From Alphaproteobacteria bacterium (GTDB taxonomy: Bacteria > Pseudomonadota > Alphaproteobacteria > UBA7887): 6,042 nucleotides of DNA. The position numbers were made by a program, and so were the translations under genes. Where the stretch lies: the NCBI GenBank assembly GCA_028289725.1, contig JANQOH010000324.1, positions 1-6,042 of the forward strand, written 5' to 3'. Shown in pieces: positions 1 to 5,787 of the stretch; positions within the stretch are counted from its first letter, which is position 1; the number at the start of each line of letters is the position of its first letter. Under the pieces are notes generated by a model. It was not told the origin of the DNA, made no database searches, and saw nothing but the letters and a program-made list of their open reading frames with translations.

Positions 1-1061
1 TCAACGAAGCGCACCGTGTCGCCCACCAAGTAGCTCCAGAAACCCGCATTGTTCGAGATGATCAAGGCGTAGTTAGTCCCGATCTCGACATCCGCGATCC
101 AGCGCCGCGCCGGACGGTCTGCGTCGAGTTCGTCGACCGGAACGAATTCGTAAAAAAGGCCATTGTCGAGGATCAACCTCAGACCTTCGCCGGGCCCTCG
201 ATCCGCAATCGCGAAAAAACCCTCGCTCGCGGGATACACCTCGCGCGTCTCGGTGTGGCCGCCCTCGAGCAGGTCATCGAAGCGCGCGCGATACGGTTCA
301 AAGTTCACGCCGCCATGAACCAGCATTTCCAAGTCTGGATAGACGTCACAAATCCGCTGTGATTTCTGCCCCGATACCGCGAAGAGTTTTTCGAAGTACA
401 GCAACAACCAGCTCGGGGTTCCGCTGATCGATCGAATGTCTTGATTCAACGACGCCCGCGCCATTCGGTCGATCTTATCTTCCCAGTCCTCGATCTGTTC
501 GAGCGCGCGCGGCGGGAAGTAGCGGAGCCGCGCCCACCAGGGCATTTCCTTAGCGGCGATGCCGCTCAAATCACCGCTGTAGACATTGGGCGCTTGCTCG
601 ACCAATCGCGTGCTGCCGCCCAGCATGAAGCTACGTCCGCCCAGCAGGCGCGTCGCCGGCCGGTTCCGAATGTGGTGCACCAAGACGTCCGTCGCTGCGC
701 GCACGTTCGCCCGGTGCATCGCGTGTGTGAGCGGCAGGAACTTGGTCACGCCTTTTGTGGTGCCCGAGGAAACCGCGAAATAGGGTATCGCGCCCGGCCA
801 AGTGCAGTCGGTGAGACGCGGAAAATGCGGCTGCCAGTACGCGTCCCAGAACGCGTCATAATCGCGCAGCGGCACAGCGGTTTGAAAATCGGCAACCGTA
901 CGGATTTCGGAAAACCCGTGATCGCGGCCAAACTGCGTGTCGCGGGCTTGTGCGATAAGCGCCTGCAACACGCCGGCCTGTGTTGTTTCTGGTTGTACTG
1001 CGGAGAGCTGGCGCGCTCGCCGCGACGCATACAGCCGAAGCAGGAACGTGACGTCGAACAC
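1..1061 (-). CDS. GH3 family acyl-acid amido synthetase (GH3 auxin-responsive promoter-like), C-terminus off the left edge
   Basis: This is a cytoplasmic ATP-dependent acyl-adenylating enzyme. Plant relatives join jasmonate, auxin or benzoates to amino acids; bacterial members are mostly uncharacterised. I translated 353 codons from a GTG start. Visible family motifs are the ATP/phosphate loop SSGTTKGVTK (98-107), LLLYFEKL (219-226), LVHGGVNFEPYR (247-258), the nucleotide-binding YPASEG (276-281), LFYEFVP (302-308), and NYALIISNNAG (330-340) leading into YLVGD (344-348), whose Asp normally contacts the ribose. All three adenylation motifs are intact. The mobile C-terminal domain, roughly 150-200 residues in relatives, lies outside the window. 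The start is well fixed because an in-frame TGA lies six codons upstream and no other start codon intervenes. The gene follows the amidase stop by 7 bases, so it is almost certainly cotranscribed and translationally coupled. The family call is firm; the acyl and amine substrates are unknown. Confidence 0.93.
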   Translation of the reverse strand, partial: MFDVTFLLRLYASRRARQLSAVQPETTQAGVLQALIAQARDTQFGRDHGFSEIRTVADFQTAVPLRDYDAFWDAYWQPHFPRLTDCTWPGAIPYFAVSSGTTKGVTKFLPLTHAMHRANVRAATDVLVHHIRNRPATRLLGGRSFMLGGSTRLVEQAPNVYSGDLSGIAAKEMPWWARLRYFPPRALEQIEDWEDKIDRMARASLNQDIRSISGTPSWLLLYFEKLFAVSGQKSQRICDVYPDLEMLVHGGVNFEPYRARFDDLLEGGHTETREVYPASEGFFAIADRGPGEGLRLILDNGLFYEFVPVDELDADRPARRWIADVEIGTNYALIISNNAGFWSYLVGDTVRFV

Positions 1062-1066
1062 GACAG

Positions 1067-1070
1067 CCTC
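1067..1070 (-). promoter_or_regulatory. Ribosome binding site of the GH3 gene, overlapping the amidase stop codon
   Basis: On the minus strand GAGG lies five bases before the GTG start at 1061. Its first two bases are the last two of the amidase TGA stop. This decides the GTG start and points to translational coupling: a ribosome ending the amidase would sit on this site. Confidence 0.7.
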
Positions 1071-3348
1071 AGCGTGTCAAGTCGATGTGATAATCGAATG
1101 TCTCGCGAACGGTTTCGATGCGCAGCGGCATCTCGATGTAATCCCCGGCCAGCCAGAGCGGCAATTGGTCGAGAAAGGTCGAGCTGTTGAGCCAGCCGTC
1201 TTGGCCGCCGAGCAGGACGAAGTAATTGCGATCCATATCCGCCATGTCGGAAATGTGCCGCGCGTTCGAGCCATAGCGAACCGTGTGGCGTTCGGCGGTG
1301 GTCGCATGCGCGGTCTTCATCAGCGTGTCCGTGCTGCCACCGATCGGAAGGTCGCCAAACTCATAGCGGCCTCCCAGAATGGGAAGGTTGCTGAGCGGGT
1401 GCGCAAGGCGGAGCCGGTGCATCTCGCCCCAATTCGCAAAGCTGTCCAGCCCCTCTGCCGCGGTGTCGAGTCCCGCTTGCAGCGCCGCCACGAGTTGTTC
1501 TTCTTCCGCCGCTTCAATGTCCTCGATCAAAAGCGTTTTGATGCGCCCGACATTCGCGAACGCTTGCCAGTCGGTTTCGCCAAAACTGAGGGCGTAAAAG
1601 CGCTCGGTAAAACCGTCTCGAAACTGCTCAAACGTAACAGCGCCCACGGATTCCGTGTCATAGGCGCCATCCCAATCCCGTAACCGTTTGAGCACTTCGA
1701 TTTCGTCGGCGTTTTGTCCGATGTCCATGCCGACTGTTGTCATCCGCCGCAGGATCACATCGCGAAGCGCGACCGACGACGGCATGTAGACATCGCGCTG
1801 CAACGCTTTCAAATCGTCGATGGCGATCTGGCGGTCCTTGCCGACGAGTTCGGACATGCGTTCCACGCGGTCGTCCGGTGAGAAGAAATAGCCGATGTGC
1901 AGGTCGGTCTTGGCGGGTCGGTTGTTGCCTGAGGCGAGGTAGCCGACATCGGGGTTGTAGCTATACGGCAGGTCCGCGACGCCGCGCATGTCGTCCCACA
2001 GCGGCTCACGGTCGTTTGGCGCGAACAGCAAATCGTCCGGCGGCGGTCCGTTGCGCGACGGCAATCGGACGGCGAGGACCTGGCCGACATTCCCTTCTTG
2101 ATCGGCAAACAGCATGTTTTGGCCGGGCACCGCGAAGGCCTCAAAGGCTTGGCGGAATTCGTCAAACGAGCGCGCTCGGCTGACCGCCAGCATGGCGCCG
2201 ATTTCGTCGCTTGCTTGGTGCCCGGTCCATTTGACGGCGAAGTCGCCATTGTTCACGTCGTCGAACAGGGGTGCGTCCGAGACCACCGGTCCGTATTCCG
2301 TCTCGCGCACGGTGATTTCCTCGTCGAACCACCAGCGAACACCGATTGTTTCGGTGCGCTCCGTGATCGTACCGTTGGGCACGTCGTCGAGCCGATACAG
2401 GTCGCTCGACGCCGCGCGCATATTGGTGCCGCCCCACGCCGCCCACGGATTGCGTCCGAGCGCGAAGATCGGCAGGCCGGGGCCCATCAGGCCGACCGTG
2501 TGATAGGACGGCGATTTTACACCGGCGATGAGCCAGACATTCGGCGCCAAGATACCGAGATGGGGGTCGCTCGCCAGCAACGCCGCGCCACTGACGGTGC
2601 GGTCGCCGGCGACGGCCAAGCTGTTGCTACCGGACCGGCTTAGACCGCCCAACAGCTCATTCAGGAATGACAAGTCGCTCGCACCATCGAAACTTGGCTG
2701 GGACGCACTGCCGTTGGAGACCAATCGCGCCCAGATTTCCGGCCAATCGTCGCGCTCGCGCAATCGCAGTACGCCGGCCCAAACCAACCAATTCACGTCG
2801 CTGCCGGCGAGCCGGCCGATCGTCAGGATATCGGCCACCGTCCACGGTTCGCGCTCCAGCCCAAGCACGGGGAATTCATGGGGAAGCGTTTTCGCTTGCT
2901 GTTGATAGTGGTTGATGCCGGCGACGAAGTTCTCGATCCAAAGCTTGGTTTCTTGGGGCAGGGTTCGCTCGGTTCCTTCCACGCCGCGGGCAAAATTCAG
3001 AATCCGCAGGCCGCGATCGATGTCGACCGCAAGCGGCCCGCCGAGTTCCGCAAGGCGGCCGTGGGCGATCATGCGGAGAACCGACATCTGTCCCAGCCTA
3101 AGGTGCGCGTGGACGAGGCCGAGGGTAAAGGCCGCGTCGGCGTCGGTTTCGGCTTCGATGAAGGGGATGTGTCGCTTCGTCCAGTGCACCGTGACCTTTC
3201 CCTTTAGCGGCAATCCACTGGTCGGAAACGCCGCCAGGCGATCGTCGACGGTTGTCGGTTCCGGCAGAGGCGTCAAAAGGCCACAACCCGACAGAAGGCC
3301 GGCTGTTATGGCGACTGCGAAGATTCTGGCGGCCAGTCGGCTGGTCAT
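1069..3348 (-). CDS. Penicillin acylase family (peptidase S45) N-terminal nucleophile amidase, predicted lipoprotein
   Basis: This 759-residue precursor belongs to the self-cleaving Ntn-hydrolases that hydrolyse amide bonds of N-acyl compounds (penicillins, cephalosporins, acyl-homoserine lactones, aculeacin). The N-terminus is a lipoprotein signal ending in the lipobox LLSGC (18-22). The residue after Cys22 is Gly, not Asp, which favours outer-membrane sorting. The alpha chain carries the usual VLGLEREPW-type segment. Autocleavage is expected within SGSNSLAV, exposing Ser241 as beta-chain residue 1. Counting from it, DPH places His263 at beta-23, as in cephalosporin and AHL acylases; penicillin G acylase has Gln there. 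WGGTN (305-309) fits the oxyanion region, NNRP (475-478) the catalytic-Asn region, and GGQDG near the C-terminus is also typical. I chose ATG 3348 for its GGAGGAG site and good signal peptide; a GTG at 3378 lacks such a site. It is first in a coupled pair with GH3. The family is sure, the substrate open. Confidence 0.94.
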   Translation of the reverse strand: MTSRLAARIFAVAITAGLLSGCGLLTPLPEPTTVDDRLAAFPTSGLPLKGKVTVHWTKRHIPFIEAETDADAAFTLGLVHAHLRLGQMSVLRMIAHGRLAELGGPLAVDIDRGLRILNFARGVEGTERTLPQETKLWIENFVAGINHYQQQAKTLPHEFPVLGLEREPWTVADILTIGRLAGSDVNWLVWAGVLRLRERDDWPEIWARLVSNGSASQPSFDGASDLSFLNELLGGLSRSGSNSLAVAGDRTVSGAALLASDPHLGILAPNVWLIAGVKSPSYHTVGLMGPGLPIFALGRNPWAAWGGTNMRAASSDLYRLDDVPNGTITERTETIGVRWWFDEEITVRETEYGPVVSDAPLFDDVNNGDFAVKWTGHQASDEIGAMLAVSRARSFDEFRQAFEAFAVPGQNMLFADQEGNVGQVLAVRLPSRNGPPPDDLLFAPNDREPLWDDMRGVADLPYSYNPDVGYLASGNNRPAKTDLHIGYFFSPDDRVERMSELVGKDRQIAIDDLKALQRDVYMPSSVALRDVILRRMTTVGMDIGQNADEIEVLKRLRDWDGAYDTESVGAVTFEQFRDGFTERFYALSFGETDWQAFANVGRIKTLLIEDIEAAEEEQLVAALQAGLDTAAEGLDSFANWGEMHRLRLAHPLSNLPILGGRYEFGDLPIGGSTDTLMKTAHATTAERHTVRYGSNARHISDMADMDRNYFVLLGGQDGWLNSSTFLDQLPLWLAGDYIEMPLRIETVRETFDYHIDLTR

Positions 3349-3350
3349 GG

Positions 3351-3357
3351 CTCCTCC
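3351..3357 (-). promoter_or_regulatory. Strong ribosome binding site of the amidase gene
   Basis: GGAGGAG on the minus strand ends two bases before ATG 3348 (four bases if GGAGG is taken as the core). It selects this start over the in-frame GTG ten codons upstream. Confidence 0.7.
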
Positions 3358-3415
3358 GCGCGGCGTGTCAGGTGCCACAAGTACGACCGACGCAGCATGG
3401 ATTCAATCCCGGTCC

Positions 3416-3440
3416 GGTATGTCAGCATAACTGACATGCC
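3416..3440. promoter_or_regulatory. 25-bp hyphenated palindrome between divergent genes, candidate operator
   Basis: The arms ATGTCAG (3419-3425) and CTGACAT (3431-3437) are perfectly inverted around a 5-bp spacer, CATAA. With one T/G exception the symmetry continues to ten bases per arm (3416-3440). The site lies 68 bases upstream of the amidase start and about 200 bases upstream of the porin start. A further TGTCAG half-site occurs at 3366-3371. Size and symmetry suit a dimeric transcription factor that could control both divergent units. Which regulator binds cannot be told, and no regulator gene lies in the window. Confidence 0.5.
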
Positions 3441-3451
3441 CGCACAGCGGC

Positions 3452-3480
3452 TTGACCTCCTGCCACCCCTCAAGTACCCG
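3452..3480 (+). promoter_or_regulatory. Weak candidate sigma-70-type promoter for the porin
   Basis: TTGACC (3452-3457) is a good -35 match, and TACCCG (3475-3480) at 17-bp spacing is a poor -10 match. The candidate starts 12 bases downstream of the palindrome. Transcription from here would give a leader of about 155 bases containing the inverted repeats described below. This is suggestive only. Confidence 0.2.
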
Positions 3481-3504
3481 TTTATGTAGGTGTGGAGCTG
3501 ACTT

Positions 3505-3546
3505 AAGTGCCGAACGAGGCCGGATTGGGGACGGTTTTCGGCACTT
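3505..3546. repeat. 10-bp perfect inverted repeat in the porin leader region
   Basis: AAGTGCCGAA (3505-3514) is exactly complementary to TTCGGCACTT (3537-3546), with 22 bases between. In RNA it would form a stem-loop about 100 bases upstream of the porin start. No T-run follows on either strand, so it does not look like an intrinsic terminator. It could be a leader structure or a protein-binding site. Confidence 0.5.
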
Positions 3547-3584
3547 GGGGCCAAATCAATCAAAGGCGCCTTGGGCGCCAAATC
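3545..3584. repeat. Imperfect direct repeat enclosing a GGCGCC hairpin
   Basis: TTGGGGCCAAATC (3545-3557) recurs as TTGGGCGCCAAATC (3571-3584), differing by one extra C; the copies start 26 bases apart. Between and overlapping them, GGCGCC (3565-3570) and GGCGCC (3574-3579) can pair across a 3-base loop. The first copy overlaps the end of the 10-bp inverted repeat just upstream, so the porin leader is unusually repeat-rich. No function can be assigned. Confidence 0.4.
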
Positions 3585-3643
3585 CATTGTGCCGCCGGCG
3601 AAGCCTCGCGTTTTCCGGCGCGTCTGAACGGCAGGCCGTCGAA

Positions 3644-5134
3644 ATGACCAAACCGATACCGCGCGCAAAATGGCGAACGCTCAGGTCTCGTCTCGTGCCG
3701 TATCGGTTGACTGTCGAATCGCTCAGATGCCAAAGCACCTTGGCCGTGTTGATGGGACTGGTCTTAGCCGGCTTATGGATCGTTGGCCCAGGTCATGCGC
3801 AGCAGGACAATGCGGGGGACGCGCAAGAAAATCCGCCCGCAGGGGCCGCCAACGAGGATGAGGACGTTTACGCTGGTCAAGCGCCGAGCGCCTACAATCC
3901 CGAGACGGCCGTGTTTGGACCGTTGCCGCGCTTCAAGACGGAAGACGGCAACATCAATATTGGCGCCGGCACGCTGCTTCAATTCGATTTCGGCACCTAT
4001 AGCCAGAACCCGCAGGGCGGGCCGGAAACCTCGCAGGCGCTTCAGCCTGACCTCGACACCGGCTTGAAAGCCCGGCGCGGGATCTTTCTGGTCAGCGGTT
4101 TGTTCTACAAGGATTTTATCTTTTTCGGTGCGCACGACTTTTTCGACCCGAGCGACGCCATCATGGACGGACTTCGTTCGGCTGTGGTGGCCTATCGCGG
4201 CCTCGATCCTTTGTGGTTTCTGATCGGTCAGCAAAACACGTCGCCGCCCTTGGACGCATCGACCTTTTCAAGCCGGCGCGTGATGATGGAAGAGGCGATG
4301 TCCTCCGGCGCGTTCGGATTTGCGCCCGGCACACCGTCGCTCGGCGTGTCCACGCTGTACCGAACCAAGCACAATTATCTTCGGCTCGGACTCCACAGTG
4401 TGCCGGCCAAAGAGATCGGCGGCGACAGCGAGGGTTATGGCCTGCATTGGCGTGCCACCTGGGCGCCGATCGCCGAGCGAACCCAGGCGTTGCATTTCGG
4501 CACCGCCGGATATTGGCGTAAACCAACCGTGAAGCGGGGCGAGGTCGGCGGCCGGGAACGTTTCAGCGCCCGGCCCGAATTGCGCATCGACGACACGTCA
4601 TTTGTCGATACCGGCAACATCAAGCGCATCGACAGCTTCAACTACAACGCGCTCGAATTTCTGGGCGTGTACGACTCATTTTCGTTTCAGGCCGAATATC
4701 AGCGCCTGGAAATCGATCGCTATAACGGCCCGCACGACCTAGCGTTTCGCGACCTGAGCTTCGACGGGTATTACGTCCAGCTCGGCTATTACCTGACCGG
4801 CGAGTCGCCGAATTACTATTCGCGTTTCGCCACGCTCTGGCGCGTGCAGCCGCACCGGGAGTTCGATCTGGAGACCGGCGGGTGGGGCGCGTTCGAAGTC
4901 GGCGCACGGTTTAGCCACATCGATCTCGACGATGGCGTGAATGATTTAATGCGCGGCGGCATTCGCGGCGGGACCGCCAATAACATCACGCTCGGCCTCA
5001 ACTGGTACCCGACCGCGCTTGTCCGTTTTTCGGTCAACTACGTGCACTCCGAGATCGACAATCTTTCGAACACCGGATTGAGCGAAGGCGAGGTGATCGA
5101 CGGCGTCGCCTTCCGTCTGCAGTGGGAATTTTGA
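3644..5134 (+). CDS. OprO/OprP-family outer-membrane porin
   Basis: The predicted 496-residue protein has a Sec signal peptide: a long, arginine-rich n-region (1-30), a hydrophobic core (about 32-48) and likely cleavage after GHA at residue 52. An acidic, Gly/Ala/Asn-rich stretch (about 53-85) follows. The rest is an alternating aromatic beta-strand pattern typical of a 16-stranded barrel, with ALQPDLDTGLKARRGIFL near the start. Later come GAFEVGARFSHIDL (415-428) and GGTANNITLGLNWYP (442-456), both characteristic of the phosphate-selective porin O/P family. The protein ends in Phe, as barrel-assembly substrates do. ATG 3644 is preferred, with a modest GGCAGG about 8 bases upstream; the frame stays open to 3452 but lacks signal-like sequence there. 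A GTG at 3695 is a weaker alternative. Members import phosphate, pyrophosphate or other small anions, so substrate cannot be inferred from the family. It is divergent from the amidase. Confidence 0.85.
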   Translation: MTKPIPRAKWRTLRSRLVPYRLTVESLRCQSTLAVLMGLVLAGLWIVGPGHAQQDNAGDAQENPPAGAANEDEDVYAGQAPSAYNPETAVFGPLPRFKTEDGNINIGAGTLLQFDFGTYSQNPQGGPETSQALQPDLDTGLKARRGIFLVSGLFYKDFIFFGAHDFFDPSDAIMDGLRSAVVAYRGLDPLWFLIGQQNTSPPLDASTFSSRRVMMEEAMSSGAFGFAPGTPSLGVSTLYRTKHNYLRLGLHSVPAKEIGGDSEGYGLHWRATWAPIAERTQALHFGTAGYWRKPTVKRGEVGGRERFSARPELRIDDTSFVDTGNIKRIDSFNYNALEFLGVYDSFSFQAEYQRLEIDRYNGPHDLAFRDLSFDGYYVQLGYYLTGESPNYYSRFATLWRVQPHREFDLETGGWGAFEVGARFSHIDLDDGVNDLMRGGIRGGTANNITLGLNWYPTALVRFSVNYVHSEIDNLSNTGLSEGEVIDGVAFRLQWEF

Positions 5135-5225
5135 CGCGCTCGCACAACACGCGAAAAAGGCCGTCTGCCATCCGAATTTTTGAAGTGTGATAACCTCGCT
5201 CAAATTCTGGACGAGGACTGTTCAA

Positions 5226-5633
5226 ATGATCGCGGTAAAGGGGTTGGATCACGTCGTGCTGCGCACGGCCGACATCGATCGCATGATTACGTTTTACGGC
5301 GACGTGCTCGGCTGTCCGGTCGAGCGTCGGCTGGACGACCTCGGCCTCGTGCAAATGCGCGCCGGCACAAGCTTGATCGATTTGGTCGACATCAACGGTG
5401 AGATCGGCCGAGCGGGTGGCGCCGCAGCCGGCGACGAAGCCCGCAACCTCGACCACTATTGTCTGCGCGTCGACAATTTCGATGCGGACGCGATTGCCGC
5501 TCACTTGAAAAACCATGGCGTCGAACCCGGCGATCCGGCCCGCCGCTATGGGGCGGACGGTTTCGGCCAATCGATCTACTTCCAAGACCCGGACGGCAAC
5601 ACGGTCGAACTCAAGGGCCCGCCGGAAGATTAG
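5226..5633 (+). CDS. VOC superfamily protein (glyoxalase/bleomycin-resistance/dioxygenase fold)
   Basis: This 135-residue cytoplasmic protein has the usual single-chain VOC size with two beta-alpha-beta-beta-beta modules. Module one begins GLDHVVLRTADIDRMITFYGDVLG (6-29); module two begins LDHYCLRVDNFDA (75-87) and ends YFQDPDGNTVELKG (118-131). Likely metal ligands are His9, His77 and Glu128. Asp52 in LIDLVD occupies the position where a fourth ligand, often Glu or His, is found. The start ATG 5226 has GAGGA (5213-5217) eight bases upstream; an in-frame GTG at 5187 would add 13 residues that do not fit the fold. It lies 91 bases behind the porin on the same strand, so it may have its own promoter. 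The fold is certain, but VOC members range from lyases and isomerases to dioxygenases and drug-binding proteins, so the reaction is unknown. Confidence 0.9.
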   Translation: MIAVKGLDHVVLRTADIDRMITFYGDVLGCPVERRLDDLGLVQMRAGTSLIDLVDINGEIGRAGGAAAGDEARNLDHYCLRVDNFDADAIAAHLKNHGVEPGDPARRYGADGFGQSIYFQDPDGNTVELKGPPED

Positions 5634-5670
5634 ACCGTCAGGTGTGGTCGGTCGCGACTTTCGGCGCCGT

Positions 5671-5706
5671 CACCCCCATCCAACCTTCCCCATCAAGGGG
5701 GAAGGC
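5671..5706 (+). repeat. Palindromic intergenic repeat, copy A
   Basis: A CACCC-rich left part is followed by a hairpin: CCTTCCCC (5684-5691) pairs perfectly with GGGGAAGG (5698-5705) around a 6-base loop containing ATCAA. It is closely related to copy B in opposite orientation. It lies just after the VOC stop codon and may protect or end the VOC transcript, though no T-run follows. Confidence 0.7.
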
Positions 5707-5729
5707 ATTCCGACTGAGTACGCTTGATA

Positions 5730-5766
5730 GCCCTCTCCCTTGATGGGAGAGGGTTGGGTGAGGGTG
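5730..5766 (-). repeat. Palindromic intergenic repeat, copy B (inverted relative to A)
   Basis: CCCTCTCCC (5731-5739) and GGGAGAGGG (5745-5753) form a 9-bp perfect stem around TTGAT, followed by TTGGGTGAGGGTG. Read on the minus strand it aligns with copy A over nearly its whole length, including the ATCAAG loop. Stem changes between the copies are compensated on both sides. It sits 21 bases beyond the pdeM stop, so the pair occupies the gap between convergent genes, a typical place for REP/BIME-like elements. Confidence 0.75.
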
Positions 5767-5787
5767 AAATGTCCGTGCTCGCTGTGC

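Noticed and set aside
441..1190. 249-codon plus-strand open frame antisense to the GH3 gene
   Set aside because: It lies opposite clear GH3 coding sequence, has an Arg/Pro/Ala-rich composition with no recognisable domain, and is explained by GC-rich codon use on the other strand. The same applies to plus-strand frames at 937-1683 and 2098-2643.
3419..3437. PHO box (PhoB site), prompted by the phosphate-porin family name and the CTGACAT half-site
   Set aside because: A PHO box is a direct repeat of CTGTCAT-like units at 11-bp period. Here the half-sites are inverted, at a different spacing, and neither matches fully.
3452..3643. N-terminal extension of the porin to the TTG at 3452
   Set aside because: The 64 extra residues have no signal-like sequence and would bury the signal peptide. 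The TTG coincides with the candidate -35 box.
3345..3668. Minus-strand 107-codon frame whose TGA overlaps the amidase ATG (ATGA)
   Set aside because: The overlap is attractive, but no start in the frame has a well-spaced ribosome binding site. The protein has no recognisable features and the frame crosses the palindrome and the porin start. A short 30-codon leader from 3437 cannot be excluded.
5135..5225. Terminator or promoter between the porin and VOC genes
   Set aside because: Only very short stems (GGC/GCC) are present. The promoter-like pieces (TTGAAG at 5180-5185, TGTGATAAC at 5186-5194) lack well-spaced partners, so nothing is called.
5034..5585. 183-codon minus-strand open frame opposite the porin end and VOC gene
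   Set aside because: It mirrors the well-supported VOC frame, has no recognisable domain and crosses the porin stop region.
5684..5753. Rho-independent terminators for the VOC and pdeM genes
   Set aside because: The stems are strong, but no T-run follows either hairpin on either strand. The two related inverted copies fit an intergenic repeat element better; a role in transcript ending remains possible.
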